Below the pieces are notes generated by a model. The model saw nothing but the letters and a program-made list of their open reading frames with translations, was not told where the DNA came from and made no database searches. Positions 27,701-34,886 of a stretch of 42,014 bases of DNA are shown here, piece after piece. The translations under genes and the position numbers were made by a program. The DNA is from Bacteroidota bacterium (GTDB taxonomy: Bacteria > Bacteroidota > Ignavibacteria > Kapaibacteriales > NICIL-2): assembly GCA_019695345.1 (NCBI GenBank), contig JAIBAE010000036.1, positions 1 to 42,014 on the forward strand, written 5' to 3'. The first letter of the stretch is position 1. Every line of letters begins with the position of its first letter.

Positions 27701-29044
27701 GTTAAAGTACAATGGAGTACAGGTGGATTAAAACAAATACGTGTACTTGGTGCCAAAGGAGTACGGTGCGTTGATACTTCTATAGTAAAAACTGTATTTG
27801 TACAGTCAGGTGTAACCGGCAAAATCACAGCTGTTGGTAATACGTTATTATGCGAGAATGAATCTGTGCAACTTAATGCACCGGATGGATTCACGGGGTA
27901 TCAATGGAATAATACAACAGCTACAAAGAGTCTGACCGTTACAACTCCCGGACAGTACTTTGTACAGTTCCAAACAACAACGGGCTGTTTTGGATACGAT
28001 ACAATTATTATAGGTAAACGGTTGGTTTATACTACATCACCTGTTCAGAATAGTTTCGGCTCGGTTACAATTACTAATTCGTCGCAGCAAAGATTGGTGA
28101 TTTATAATTTTAGTTCGGAGATAATGAACCTTTCCGGTGGGCTGTTGGATGGAAGGCATTATAAAATAGATTCTACTCAACCACCCATGCAAAATGGTAT
28201 ATCGCCCAAAGATAGCATAATAGTATATGTTTCATTTGTACCACAAAACATAAATACAATTCGTGATACTATCAAAGTAACAGTAAATGCACCTTGTGCC
28301 GATTCTGTGCTATTTTACTTAGAAGGAATTGGAGTTGGCATTCCCCCTAAACCTCAATTACGATTCAGAGTACACGATGTATCAATACAGCCACACCAAG
28401 ATACAGTACATATACCTATTGATGCTTGGTTAGAGCCAAATGTTGCAACCTTATCACTCGATACATTGATATTTACATTAGCGTATAATCCTACAATTTT
28501 TCATATAACTAAAGCTACAAAAGGTAATGTAACAAACGAATTTTATAAACGCCCTCAACAATCGTATGCAACAGTAAGGATTCCATTAACAGTGCTTGCA
28601 TTGGCTCCACAGACCGTAACAGAAATCATTGCTGATGTACTTATAGGCGATGTAGAGCGTGATTCTCTTTTTGTAGCATCTGCTGATGTGGCACCATCTT
28701 CCGATAAATCAGTAAATACTATAGGTGGTAATGTGATTTATTCCGGTTTGTGTAAAGAGGGTGGAACCCGGTTAATTGGTCAATCTCAATCAATTGCAAT
28801 GATGCTGAAGCCAAATCCGGGTGGCGACGATGTTACTATCACCGTTCATAATTCCGAAAAAGGTTTTTGTACACTCACTATTTATAACACTCAAGGCGAG
28901 GAAGTTTGGAATAACTCGTGGGTAGCTCTACCTATGCTCCAAACTGAACACCGTTTGCAGCAGCAGTTACCATCGGGTATTTATCAGGTTGTTTGCCGCA
29001 CACCATCGCAGATAATACAGGAACGTTTGGTTATAGTACGATAG
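24731..29044 (+). CDS. Giant T9SS-sorted surface protein (DUF7948 - SBBP propeller - Ig-like)
   Basis: 1437 residues from the ATG at 24731, which opens a signal peptide (GLPFLLTLLVLVCSSNA). An earlier TTG is not used. Domains in order: DUF7948-like (about 25-250, MPNKGQVLYGN, VRVFFRDAGYSYVVF); SBBP/seven-bladed propeller repeats (about 250-690, with repeated WSTYLGG, DSKDNIYVVGDT and DNNDNFIVSGYT units); several Ig/PKD-like modules with Cys (about 690-1080); a choice-of-anchor-like module ending in NAPCADS; a cohesin-like module (about 1200-1340); and a T9SS type A domain (about 1355-1437). It is probably a secreted adhesin exported by T9SS. It heads a run of three similar genes. A hairpin terminator at 29088-29116, embedded in a repeat copy, follows. 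Confidence 0.88.
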   Translation: MIRANGLPFLLTLLVLVCSSNAAQQYSVPKGFMPNKGQVLYGNQDSRKVVKYYAELGGVRVFFRDAGYSYVVFKYPDIDRHSRDYIEQLEKNPIQQFRVDVDFVGANPIATIEEQEQNTGFKNYYHTSIGEPVLGVSSYKQITYKNIYNGIDLKFTISETGLKYDFIVGVGADPSKIKMKYSEPITLSTFEDTRTNELFLHTPVGDIVDQSPISIQEGKTISTSFKHNTDNTISFTFPLGYNTKKELVIDPAIVWSTYLGGTKDEQVIGTTLDNNDNFIVSGYTISMDFPMLGHSRDGVASTIDFLLVKFDKNGIYKWSVVEGGNNSDLFTSVTNDKVNDIYVTGFSKSTDLAFPGAPNPNLRGQNDVVIIKYNGNDGNKISGTFYGDAEEDNAYAIKLDSDGKVLVAGKTDSKDFPSTNGKYTVKMANTDGFLMKCEPTTFKIIWSTFYGGRDGDRLFSLSVDSKDNIYVVGDTRSPDLPGMNSNSMQATFSTLSNASDFAIVSFTKNGQQRWSTYFGAEGEEVAYSVDCRFDRVAVAGFVSSPFLKLFGKYHSEWTAFSDGFVLVLDTLGVPQWSTYIGGTMGDALNFIKIDKDTSVVAGGSTFSRDYPLLRPFIVNTKNSSPTNFDIVLTKFESTGKMLWSTFLGGNGDDQCENGFGDIDESGNVYVAFHTQSNNNIIKNQTYSYKGGLDAYITKLCMQYAEAKIISGDSVICEGNSSILSTSAGLSNIKWSPGGENTPTITVTKAGKYFYTADAGTECTGLVSDTITITTRPGIVVKVDSSDKLQLCEGKTVKLFSKTKYKIYNWVDGNSSSISTKDTLQVSTPGTYHLEVTDSTGCSGKSTSVIVSNFTKPNQAYRFIINGTVTVDSQFVYSNLCLGDIVEVTPLYATTSTALVVWKDNTLNAKYTITKNDSTFAIFTDEHNCQWTLPEVKFYFRQPSKPLVSGVDSTCVNSVVTLTATLANSPGIKYEWLTDGGSIVGSSDTSDVKVQWSTGGLKQIRVLGAKGVRCVDTSIVKTVFVQSGVTGKITAVGNTLLCENESVQLNAPDGFTGYQWNNTTATKSLTVTTPGQYFVQFQTTTGCFGYDTIIIGKRLVYTTSPVQNSFGSVTITNSSQQRLVIYNFSSEIMNLSGGLLDGRHYKIDSTQPPMQNGISPKDSIIVYVSFVPQNINTIRDTIKVTVNAPCADSVLFYLEGIGVGIPPKPQLRFRVHDVSIQPHQDTVHIPIDAWLEPNVATLSLDTLIFTLAYNPTIFHITKATKGNVTNEFYKRPQQSYATVRIPLTVLALAPQTVTEIIADVLIGDVERDSLFVASADVAPSSDKSVNTIGGNVIYSGLCKEGGTRLIGQSQSIAMMLKPNPGGDDVTITVHNSEKGFCTLTIYNTQGEEVWNNSWVALPMLQTEHRLQQQLPSGIYQVVCRTPSQIIQERLVIVR

Positions 29045-29049
29045 TTGTA

Positions 29050-29117
29050 TTTGCTATCGCCTGACGGCACCAAGCCTCAATTTTTTCAAGAACCTTTCTA
29101 TGCCGGAAAGGTTCTTT
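29050..29117 (+). repeat. Interspersed stem element, copy 11 (CGGCA/TGCCG arms)
   Basis: It begins 5 bp after the stop of the giant surface gene, in its direction. TTTGCTATCGCC, TGA, arm CGGCA (29065-29069), 31-nt spacer, arm TGCCG (29101-29105), then GAAAGGTTC. Its 3' part also forms a local terminator hairpin (next entry), which excludes the long stem while it forms. Confidence 0.75.
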
Positions 29118-29118
29118 T
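29088..29118 (+). terminator. Intrinsic terminator of the giant surface gene
   Basis: An 11-bp perfect stem AAGAACCTTTC (29088-29098) with GAAAGGTTCTT (29106-29116) and a 7-nt loop TATGCCG, then TTGC. It is built from the 3' box of the repeat, so part of the repeat serves as a terminator here. Confidence 0.65.
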
Positions 29119-29190
29119 GCTTTCTATCACGATTATCGTATATATATGCTGAAGGGTGAATCCATGCCGATGAAGGTTGTGTTGAAACAT

Positions 29191-29217
29191 ACGGTTTGGT
29201 GCGGTTTGCGAAGCATA
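29191..29217 (-). repeat. Interspersed stem element, partial copy 12 (5' box only)
   Basis: Minus-strand TATGCTTCGCAAACCGCACC followed by AAACCGT matches the 5' box and first arm of copies 2 and 6. No matching second arm is found. It faces copy 11. The rest of the 396-bp gap (29045-29440) holds no gene; the surface gene's Shine-Dalgarno sits at its end. Confidence 0.5.
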
Positions 29218-29440
29218 CTATAGCTATCAAATTTTGTGAAGTAATGTTTTTCTAACACCCGCCGATAATTACCCGTGGCAACGATAGGACGCGCTGCTAA
29301 TCTTACCGATTTCAACCTTCACGGACGAACAATCCTGTTTTCATCACCAACGGAATGTGCATGAGTTTCTGCAAGGAAATGCAGGTGCCTACTGTGTACA
29401 CTACACTTCTTGCGTTCACTGCCATTCTCGGAGGACGGGT

Positions 29441-31513
29441 ATGGTACGTTCAGTTTTCATACAGTTTATATCTCGACTGGTTGTTACCAGCATATTTACA
29501 TTTATAGCTTTTTGCGTACAGGGTTTTGCAGGCGGAGATCCAATCATAGTTGATGGCGTTCCATCGGTATATATATGCCCTAATGGTACAATAAAGATTC
29601 ATGGCACCGATACGGTGGCCCAACAAGGGTGCACGTATAAATGGGAGCCATCGGATTACCTTTCGTCAGAATCTGATTGCTCACCCTATGTAACAGGTGT
29701 AAAAACACAATTATATATCCTTACTAAAACCGCATCAAATGGAATCCAAACAAGAGATACATTAATGGTTTGGGTCAGAGATTTAACACCACTTCAATTT
29801 GCAACCGATAAGGATAGATGTCAAGGATTTGTATCAACCTATGCACTTGGTGGATTCGATGAAAACGACCCTATAAACCCTCCGATATGGAGATCATCCG
29901 GTGACGCTCTTGGCAGAATAATTACAGGGCAGGGAACAACCGTGATGAATATAATTTGGGATGGTTACGGAGAGGGAATTGTACACGCTGAACTTATGTA
30001 TGCAAATTCCGGGTGTAAGCAGAGTGGTGAACACCATGCTACAATAATTCCAAAGCCAACAGTTACAATTACATCAACCGGAAGTACAACAATCTGCCCG
30101 GGTACTTCTGTACAACTCGATGCGGGTGAGGGGTTCTCTACGTACATATGGTCAGATGGTCAGCACACAAGATTTATTAATGCAAGTAAAGAAGGTGGAT
30201 ATTCTGTTACAGTAACCACACCAAACGGTTGTGAAAATACTTCTCCGCCGGTAGAAGTAGTTTACCATTATGTTATGAAACCAATTATTGCAGGGCAATC
30301 GGTAATGTGTATGGGTGAACAAGTGACTCTTTACGCACTTACTGGTTATTCATATTACGAATGGACCGATGGCTCAACCGGTATCACAAAACCTATAACA
30401 CAGGCAGGTTCCTATACAGTTAAAGTAATAGATAATAACGGATGTGTGTCTGTATCAGAACCTTTTACTGTACGTTACCATGATATTGGATTAATACCTG
30501 AAAAAAGAGTTTTAGATTTTGGCAGTAGAGAGCTTGGTAAAGTGGTTGAAAAACCTGTGTGGTTAAAGAATATAGGTAGCGAGACTATAAAAATAAACGA
30601 GATAGGTTTAGATGACATTCAAGAGAAGTTTAGATTGATAAAATCTGAACCAGATTTGCCTGTACAACTTCACCCCGGTGACTCCATACAATTGCGAGTT
30701 GAATTTAAGAGTCAAGAACTTGGAGAGTTTGCATCTACAATTGTATACAAAGTCACTGTGCCATGTCCGCAAATTGGATTTATTACCGTAACGGGAGTTG
30801 CTGCGGATACATCATTAGATATATCGTTGTATATTCCTCATACACAAATGGAAACAGGAAACGATAATACGAAACTGCCCATTTATGCAAAGGTCAACTA
30901 TCCAGTTGATGAGAGAATAACCGGAGTTATGTTAAAAGTTGAGTTGAGTTGGAATCATTCGATTTTTCATTCAGAGGGAAATCTTACTAAAGGTACGCTA
31001 CTGCATGATTCAATGAGTAACGCTGAACAGTTTGTTACTATTGAGATACCTAATGTAGATTTATCTTCGGATTCTACAGAGGTAACGTCAATTTTAGGTT
31101 CAGCATTGGCATCCAAGTCATTTTATACTGACGTAAAGATTCGATCATATTCGTGGAGTAATCTACCAAGAGCATCGAGACTTTATGCCTACGATGGGAG
31201 TATTACTCTAAGCCAATACTGCTTTCCCAGAAGTATCAAATTCAGTGACTTCAGACCAATGAGCGTTGAAGTTTATCCAAACCCAATTCAACAGTTTGGA
31301 ACGTTAAAACTCACAACGAGTATAATTGGATGGCATGAAATTGAAATTTATGGCTTTACCGGTGAATTGGTACAACGCCAGACAATACATAATCAGCAAA
31401 AAGGTAGTGGTTTCATTTCGATTGACTGTTCAATGTTACAAGCAGGTGTATACCCTGTAGTAATATATAACAACAATGAATTGATACGGACTTTTATAAC
31501 CGTTTTGAAATAA
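29441..31513 (+). CDS. T9SS-sorted surface protein with Ig-like, choice-of-anchor and cohesin-like modules
   Basis: 690 residues. The ATG at 29441 is chosen: GGAGG lies 6 nt before it and a signal peptide follows (FIQFISRLVVTSIFTFIAFC). An in-frame upstream extension to 29357 lacks these signs. Modules: Ig/PKD-like repeats with conserved Cys (about 40-340, e.g. STTICPGTSVQLDAGEGFST and SVMCMGEQVTLYALTGYSYY); a choice-of-anchor D-like domain (about 345-450, RVLDFGSRELGKVVEKPVW, ending in VTVPCPQIG); a cohesin-like domain (about 455-590) ending in SITLSQYCFPRS; and a T9SS type A domain (about 608-690, VEVYPNPIQQFGTLKL). It is a paralogue of the genes before and after. Likely a surface adhesin; the binding target is unknown. 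Confidence 0.85.
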   Translation: MVRSVFIQFISRLVVTSIFTFIAFCVQGFAGGDPIIVDGVPSVYICPNGTIKIHGTDTVAQQGCTYKWEPSDYLSSESDCSPYVTGVKTQLYILTKTASNGIQTRDTLMVWVRDLTPLQFATDKDRCQGFVSTYALGGFDENDPINPPIWRSSGDALGRIITGQGTTVMNIIWDGYGEGIVHAELMYANSGCKQSGEHHATIIPKPTVTITSTGSTTICPGTSVQLDAGEGFSTYIWSDGQHTRFINASKEGGYSVTVTTPNGCENTSPPVEVVYHYVMKPIIAGQSVMCMGEQVTLYALTGYSYYEWTDGSTGITKPITQAGSYTVKVIDNNGCVSVSEPFTVRYHDIGLIPEKRVLDFGSRELGKVVEKPVWLKNIGSETIKINEIGLDDIQEKFRLIKSEPDLPVQLHPGDSIQLRVEFKSQELGEFASTIVYKVTVPCPQIGFITVTGVAADTSLDISLYIPHTQMETGNDNTKLPIYAKVNYPVDERITGVMLKVELSWNHSIFHSEGNLTKGTLLHDSMSNAEQFVTIEIPNVDLSSDSTEVTSILGSALASKSFYTDVKIRSYSWSNLPRASRLYAYDGSITLSQYCFPRSIKFSDFRPMSVEVYPNPIQQFGTLKLTTSIIGWHEIEIYGFTGELVQRQTIHNQQKGSGFISIDCSMLQAGVYPVVIYNNNELIRTFITVLK

Positions 31514-31582
31514 TTTAGTTAACAAACATCAATAATACGTTGAGTGGTTTCTACAAAGGCACTAATTACACTTTTTGAGCCG

Positions 31583-31590
31583 TATATTTG
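31583..31590 (+). promoter_or_regulatory. Possible -7 element for the third T9SS surface gene
   Basis: TATATTTG inside CCGTATATTTGCAG; an almost identical CCGTATATTTGCA occurs before the OmpA gene (34815). It would leave a 5' leader of about 160 nt. No TTG is found 19 nt upstream. Confidence 0.4.
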
Positions 31591-31755
31591 CAGCAGGTTC
31601 TCTCCAACCGGAATATTCAGAAGCCACTCAAGGTATATTGTTAGAAAAATACCATGAAAAAAATGCATATACATACGCCAAAGGTTTTGCAGAAAATCTG
31701 CTTGGCACAATATATGCGGAATATGGTGCAATCACCACACATTCCGGGAATATCT

Positions 31756-34614
31756 ATGAAGTATCCTGCAATCATAGTTGCATGCTTATTTATTTTCCAG
31801 TTCAGTTCATTTGCACAACTCGTTGCAAATGCAGGTCCAGATATCGATTTATGTGAAGGATATTCAGCCAAAATTGGCTTACCTCCAAGTGGAGGCAAGC
31901 CACCATACAAGTATCAGTGGGGACCCACATTGGGTCTAGATAATCCAAATTCTGAAAGTCCGGTTGTAACACCCACTCAAAGCGTTACAGAATATTGGGT
32001 AAAAGTTACCGATGATGGCGGGTTAACAAATTTTGATACAGTTGTTGTACGCCGACACCCAGCACCTAAAGCTGATGCTGGTATTAATATTAATACTTGC
32101 ATTGGTACAACTGTCACCCTTGGAGGCTCTCCCAGTGCGTATTTTGGTACACCGCCTTTTATTTATAAGTGGAGTTTCTTACCCGCTAATGTTGTTAACC
32201 CGAGTAGTCCTAACCCAACGTATATCGCCGAGCGAGTAGGTTATTCACGACATGTGTTACAAGTAATTGATTCCAAGGGATGTGAAGCAACATCCGATAT
32301 AACTGTTACTATTATTCAACCTGTAAAAATTGATGTTGGGAACGATATTACTATTTGCGCCAATACTCCTAAACAAATTGGTTCGTATAGTATGGCAACC
32401 AGTACAAATGGAAGGATAACTAATTATCGTTGGACTCCATCGTATGGATTAAGTACAGATAATATTGCTAACCCAACTGCCTTTCCTGCAACTACAACTA
32501 AATACTATGTTACTGCTTTGGATGAAAAAGGCTGTCAAGCTACTGACAGTGTCTTAGTAACAGTAAAACCTTCAATGAAGTTGACACTTCGTAACAATGT
32601 TGAGTTATGTCCTGATAAAGATATTCCACTCACTTCACCAGGATTTGTAACCGGGGGTGTTGCACCTTATAAATATAAATGGATAGTAAAAGATGAAAAT
32701 GGCAATGTACAACCTTCTTTCAAAGACTCAACCGTTGAAACGCCGGTTGTTAAAGCAAGTAATACAAGGATCTATGAAGTAATCGTAACAGATGCTCAAG
32801 GATGTACCGCCAGAGGGTTAATTCAGGTTTCTGTAAAAACTGCATCACGTCCTACATTTACGATTCCACCAGAGCTTTGCCAAGAGAAAGAGTTGACATT
32901 TGGGATTGGTAATGCTTCGGGTAGTTATGAATGGTTAGTATCAGGTGCTGATGGCCAAATACTAAATGGTAATAACAAAAGAGAAGTTACTATGATATGG
33001 CACAATAGTGGCGTGTCAACTATATCAGTTAGGGTAATGGATAAAGAAACAGGGTGTGAGTATTTTGGAACTACAACAATCACAATTAAACCTCATCCAA
33101 ACCCTATCATCACAAATCAAGGACGCTCTGTTTTATGTCCTGGTGAATCATCTAAACTTGATATTGGGAGAGATTATCTAAATGTTTGGTGGTCATCCGG
33201 ACCAACCAATACACGTAGTATTATTGTAAACACTTCAGGAACATTTACAGTGTTTGTACAAGATTCAAACGGGTGTACGAACAGATCAAATCCAATAACC
33301 ATTAATGTTACACCGAAGCCAGAACCCGGAATACAAGGTATTCAAAAGTTATGTCCTAATACCTCTATTCAACTTACAACTGTTAATACACTAGGAACAG
33401 GGAAATTTTATAAAACTTATCAATGGTCAACAGGTGAAGTTACACCTCAGATAACAGTGTCAAAGGCAGGGGCTTATACTGTTACTGTTACTGATTCCAC
33501 TGATTGCCCAGCAATTTCACCTATTCATACTGTAGTAGATAACCCATTGCAGGTGGAAACTACAACTACATCCTTTTTAGATTTAGAAACAGAATTTGAT
33601 TATCCAACAAAAACTGTATGGTATAAAAATACAGACGACGAGGACTTAGTTCTTACTAATTATGCTTTTATTAGTCCATTAGTAATCCCTGAGTTAACAG
33701 TACAATCCATTGATATAGATGGAAGACCAGTACCAGTTAATAACATAGCAGGTAATGTATTGAAAGTAGGCCAAAAATTGAACTTTGTACTTAAGTATGT
33801 GCCAATGATTCCGGATAGTGTTACCTACTCAATAGTATTAAATGTTTCCGCTCCATGTACTACTTATGACCCGGTAACAATACCAATTAGAGCAGAGTCG
33901 TACGATAAACGGATGACATCAATTGCCTCAGTTACAGATGTAACTGCACCTGTTGGTGCCTATGATGTACATATTCCACTTATGATTAAATTTATCAATG
34001 CAGAGGACTCCGTTATAAATGCCTCTTTAGAAGCTAAAGTTAGAATAAACGCAAGATTATTCGACCCGAGATATATTACTAATGGAACCATACTTAGCCA
34101 TGATACAACATCAGATTTTTGGCATGTGTTATGGATAAGATTTGATAATGTTACTATTAGAGATACCGACCCGATTAAACTCACTGATATAGTAGGTACT
34201 ACACTTGCAACAACATTCTTTCAGGATTCAATGTTTCTTGATAAAATTGTTTGGGATCCAAATACAGTTGTAAAGGTACCAAGAGTTCGTTTAACTAACG
34301 GGATCTTGAAATTAGCAGAGTATTGCTTCCCAAGAAATGTGGTAATTTCAAATCAAGAAAAAACTCAAATTAGTATTAACCCTAACCCATCGTCCGAATT
34401 AGTAAAGCTGCATGTTAACACTAATATAACCGGTGAATATAAGGTAGAATTGTATGCTGCCGATGGAGCAAAGATTCTAACTAAAAAAGTTAACATCGAA
34501 AAAGGAAGTACCATTGTGAATTTGGATGCCACTAATTATGCTAATGGTATTTATCCTGTAGTTGTATCAACACCAACACATGTCGAAATTCTTAATTTGG
34601 TAATAGATAAATAG
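31756..34614 (+). CDS. T9SS-sorted surface protein with multiple PKD/Ig-like repeats
   Basis: 952 residues. The ATG at 31756 opens a clear signal peptide (MKYPAIIVACLFIFQFSSFA). A longer in-frame ORF from 31654 would place 34 polar residues before it. Repeats of about 90-100 residues follow, each with a Gly/Asp-rich start, a Cys and a TYxVxVTDxxGC-like end: ANAGPDIDLCEG (about 24), ADAGININTCIG, VKIDVGNDITICAN, then shorter Ig-like units to about 620. The tail repeats the family plan: choice-of-anchor-like region ending in VSAPCTTYD, cohesin-like region ending in LKLAEYCFPRN, and T9SS type A domain (about 870-952, SINPNPSSELVKLHV, ATNYANGIYPVVV). Surface adhesin by architecture. Confidence 0.85.
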   Translation: MKYPAIIVACLFIFQFSSFAQLVANAGPDIDLCEGYSAKIGLPPSGGKPPYKYQWGPTLGLDNPNSESPVVTPTQSVTEYWVKVTDDGGLTNFDTVVVRRHPAPKADAGININTCIGTTVTLGGSPSAYFGTPPFIYKWSFLPANVVNPSSPNPTYIAERVGYSRHVLQVIDSKGCEATSDITVTIIQPVKIDVGNDITICANTPKQIGSYSMATSTNGRITNYRWTPSYGLSTDNIANPTAFPATTTKYYVTALDEKGCQATDSVLVTVKPSMKLTLRNNVELCPDKDIPLTSPGFVTGGVAPYKYKWIVKDENGNVQPSFKDSTVETPVVKASNTRIYEVIVTDAQGCTARGLIQVSVKTASRPTFTIPPELCQEKELTFGIGNASGSYEWLVSGADGQILNGNNKREVTMIWHNSGVSTISVRVMDKETGCEYFGTTTITIKPHPNPIITNQGRSVLCPGESSKLDIGRDYLNVWWSSGPTNTRSIIVNTSGTFTVFVQDSNGCTNRSNPITINVTPKPEPGIQGIQKLCPNTSIQLTTVNTLGTGKFYKTYQWSTGEVTPQITVSKAGAYTVTVTDSTDCPAISPIHTVVDNPLQVETTTTSFLDLETEFDYPTKTVWYKNTDDEDLVLTNYAFISPLVIPELTVQSIDIDGRPVPVNNIAGNVLKVGQKLNFVLKYVPMIPDSVTYSIVLNVSAPCTTYDPVTIPIRAESYDKRMTSIASVTDVTAPVGAYDVHIPLMIKFINAEDSVINASLEAKVRINARLFDPRYITNGTILSHDTTSDFWHVLWIRFDNVTIRDTDPIKLTDIVGTTLATTFFQDSMFLDKIVWDPNTVVKVPRVRLTNGILKLAEYCFPRNVVISNQEKTQISINPNPSSELVKLHVNTNITGEYKVELYAADGAKILTKKVNIEKGSTIVNLDATNYANGIYPVVVSTPTHVEILNLVIDK

Positions 34615-34620
34615 TATATG

Positions 34621-34687
34621 TTGCTATCGCCGGACGGCACACAACAAACTGCTTAATGTTGCCTTAGTCTGCCGGAAAGAACGTCGG
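34621..34687 (+). repeat. Interspersed stem element, copy 13 (CGGCA/TGCCG arms)
   Basis: It starts 6 bp after the stop of the third surface gene and follows its direction. TTGCTATCGCC, GGA, arm CGGCA (34635-34639), 30-nt spacer, arm TGCCG (34670-34674), then GAAAGAACGTCGG. Confidence 0.75.
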
Positions 34688-34814
34688 TAAAAGGTATATT
34701 TTGTGCACTGTAGGATGTGTCACGCAAGTGTTGGGTATTATTTGTACAACGCTTAGGTGCGTTCTTGCGAAAGCAGATAATGACTTAAGTATATATTAAC
34801 TCCTACAACTACCG

Positions 34815-34822
34815 TATATTTG
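34815..34822 (+). promoter_or_regulatory. Possible -7 element for the OmpA-family gene
   Basis: TATATTTG inside CCGTATATTTGCAAAG, 64 bp before the ATG at 34887. The same motif occurs at 31583. No TTG at 19 nt upstream. Confidence 0.45.
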
Positions 34823-34886
34823 CAAAGCGAATCACTTCATGGTTCGCTTTCTTTTTTAATGGATTGAATGAAAACCCGGAGAGGTC

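Noticed and set aside
29357-29440. 28-residue extension of the surface protein at 29441
   Set aside because: GGAGG and the signal peptide mark the ATG at 29441 as the start.
31654-31755. 34-residue extension of the surface protein at 31756
   Set aside because: It is polar and precedes a complete signal peptide.
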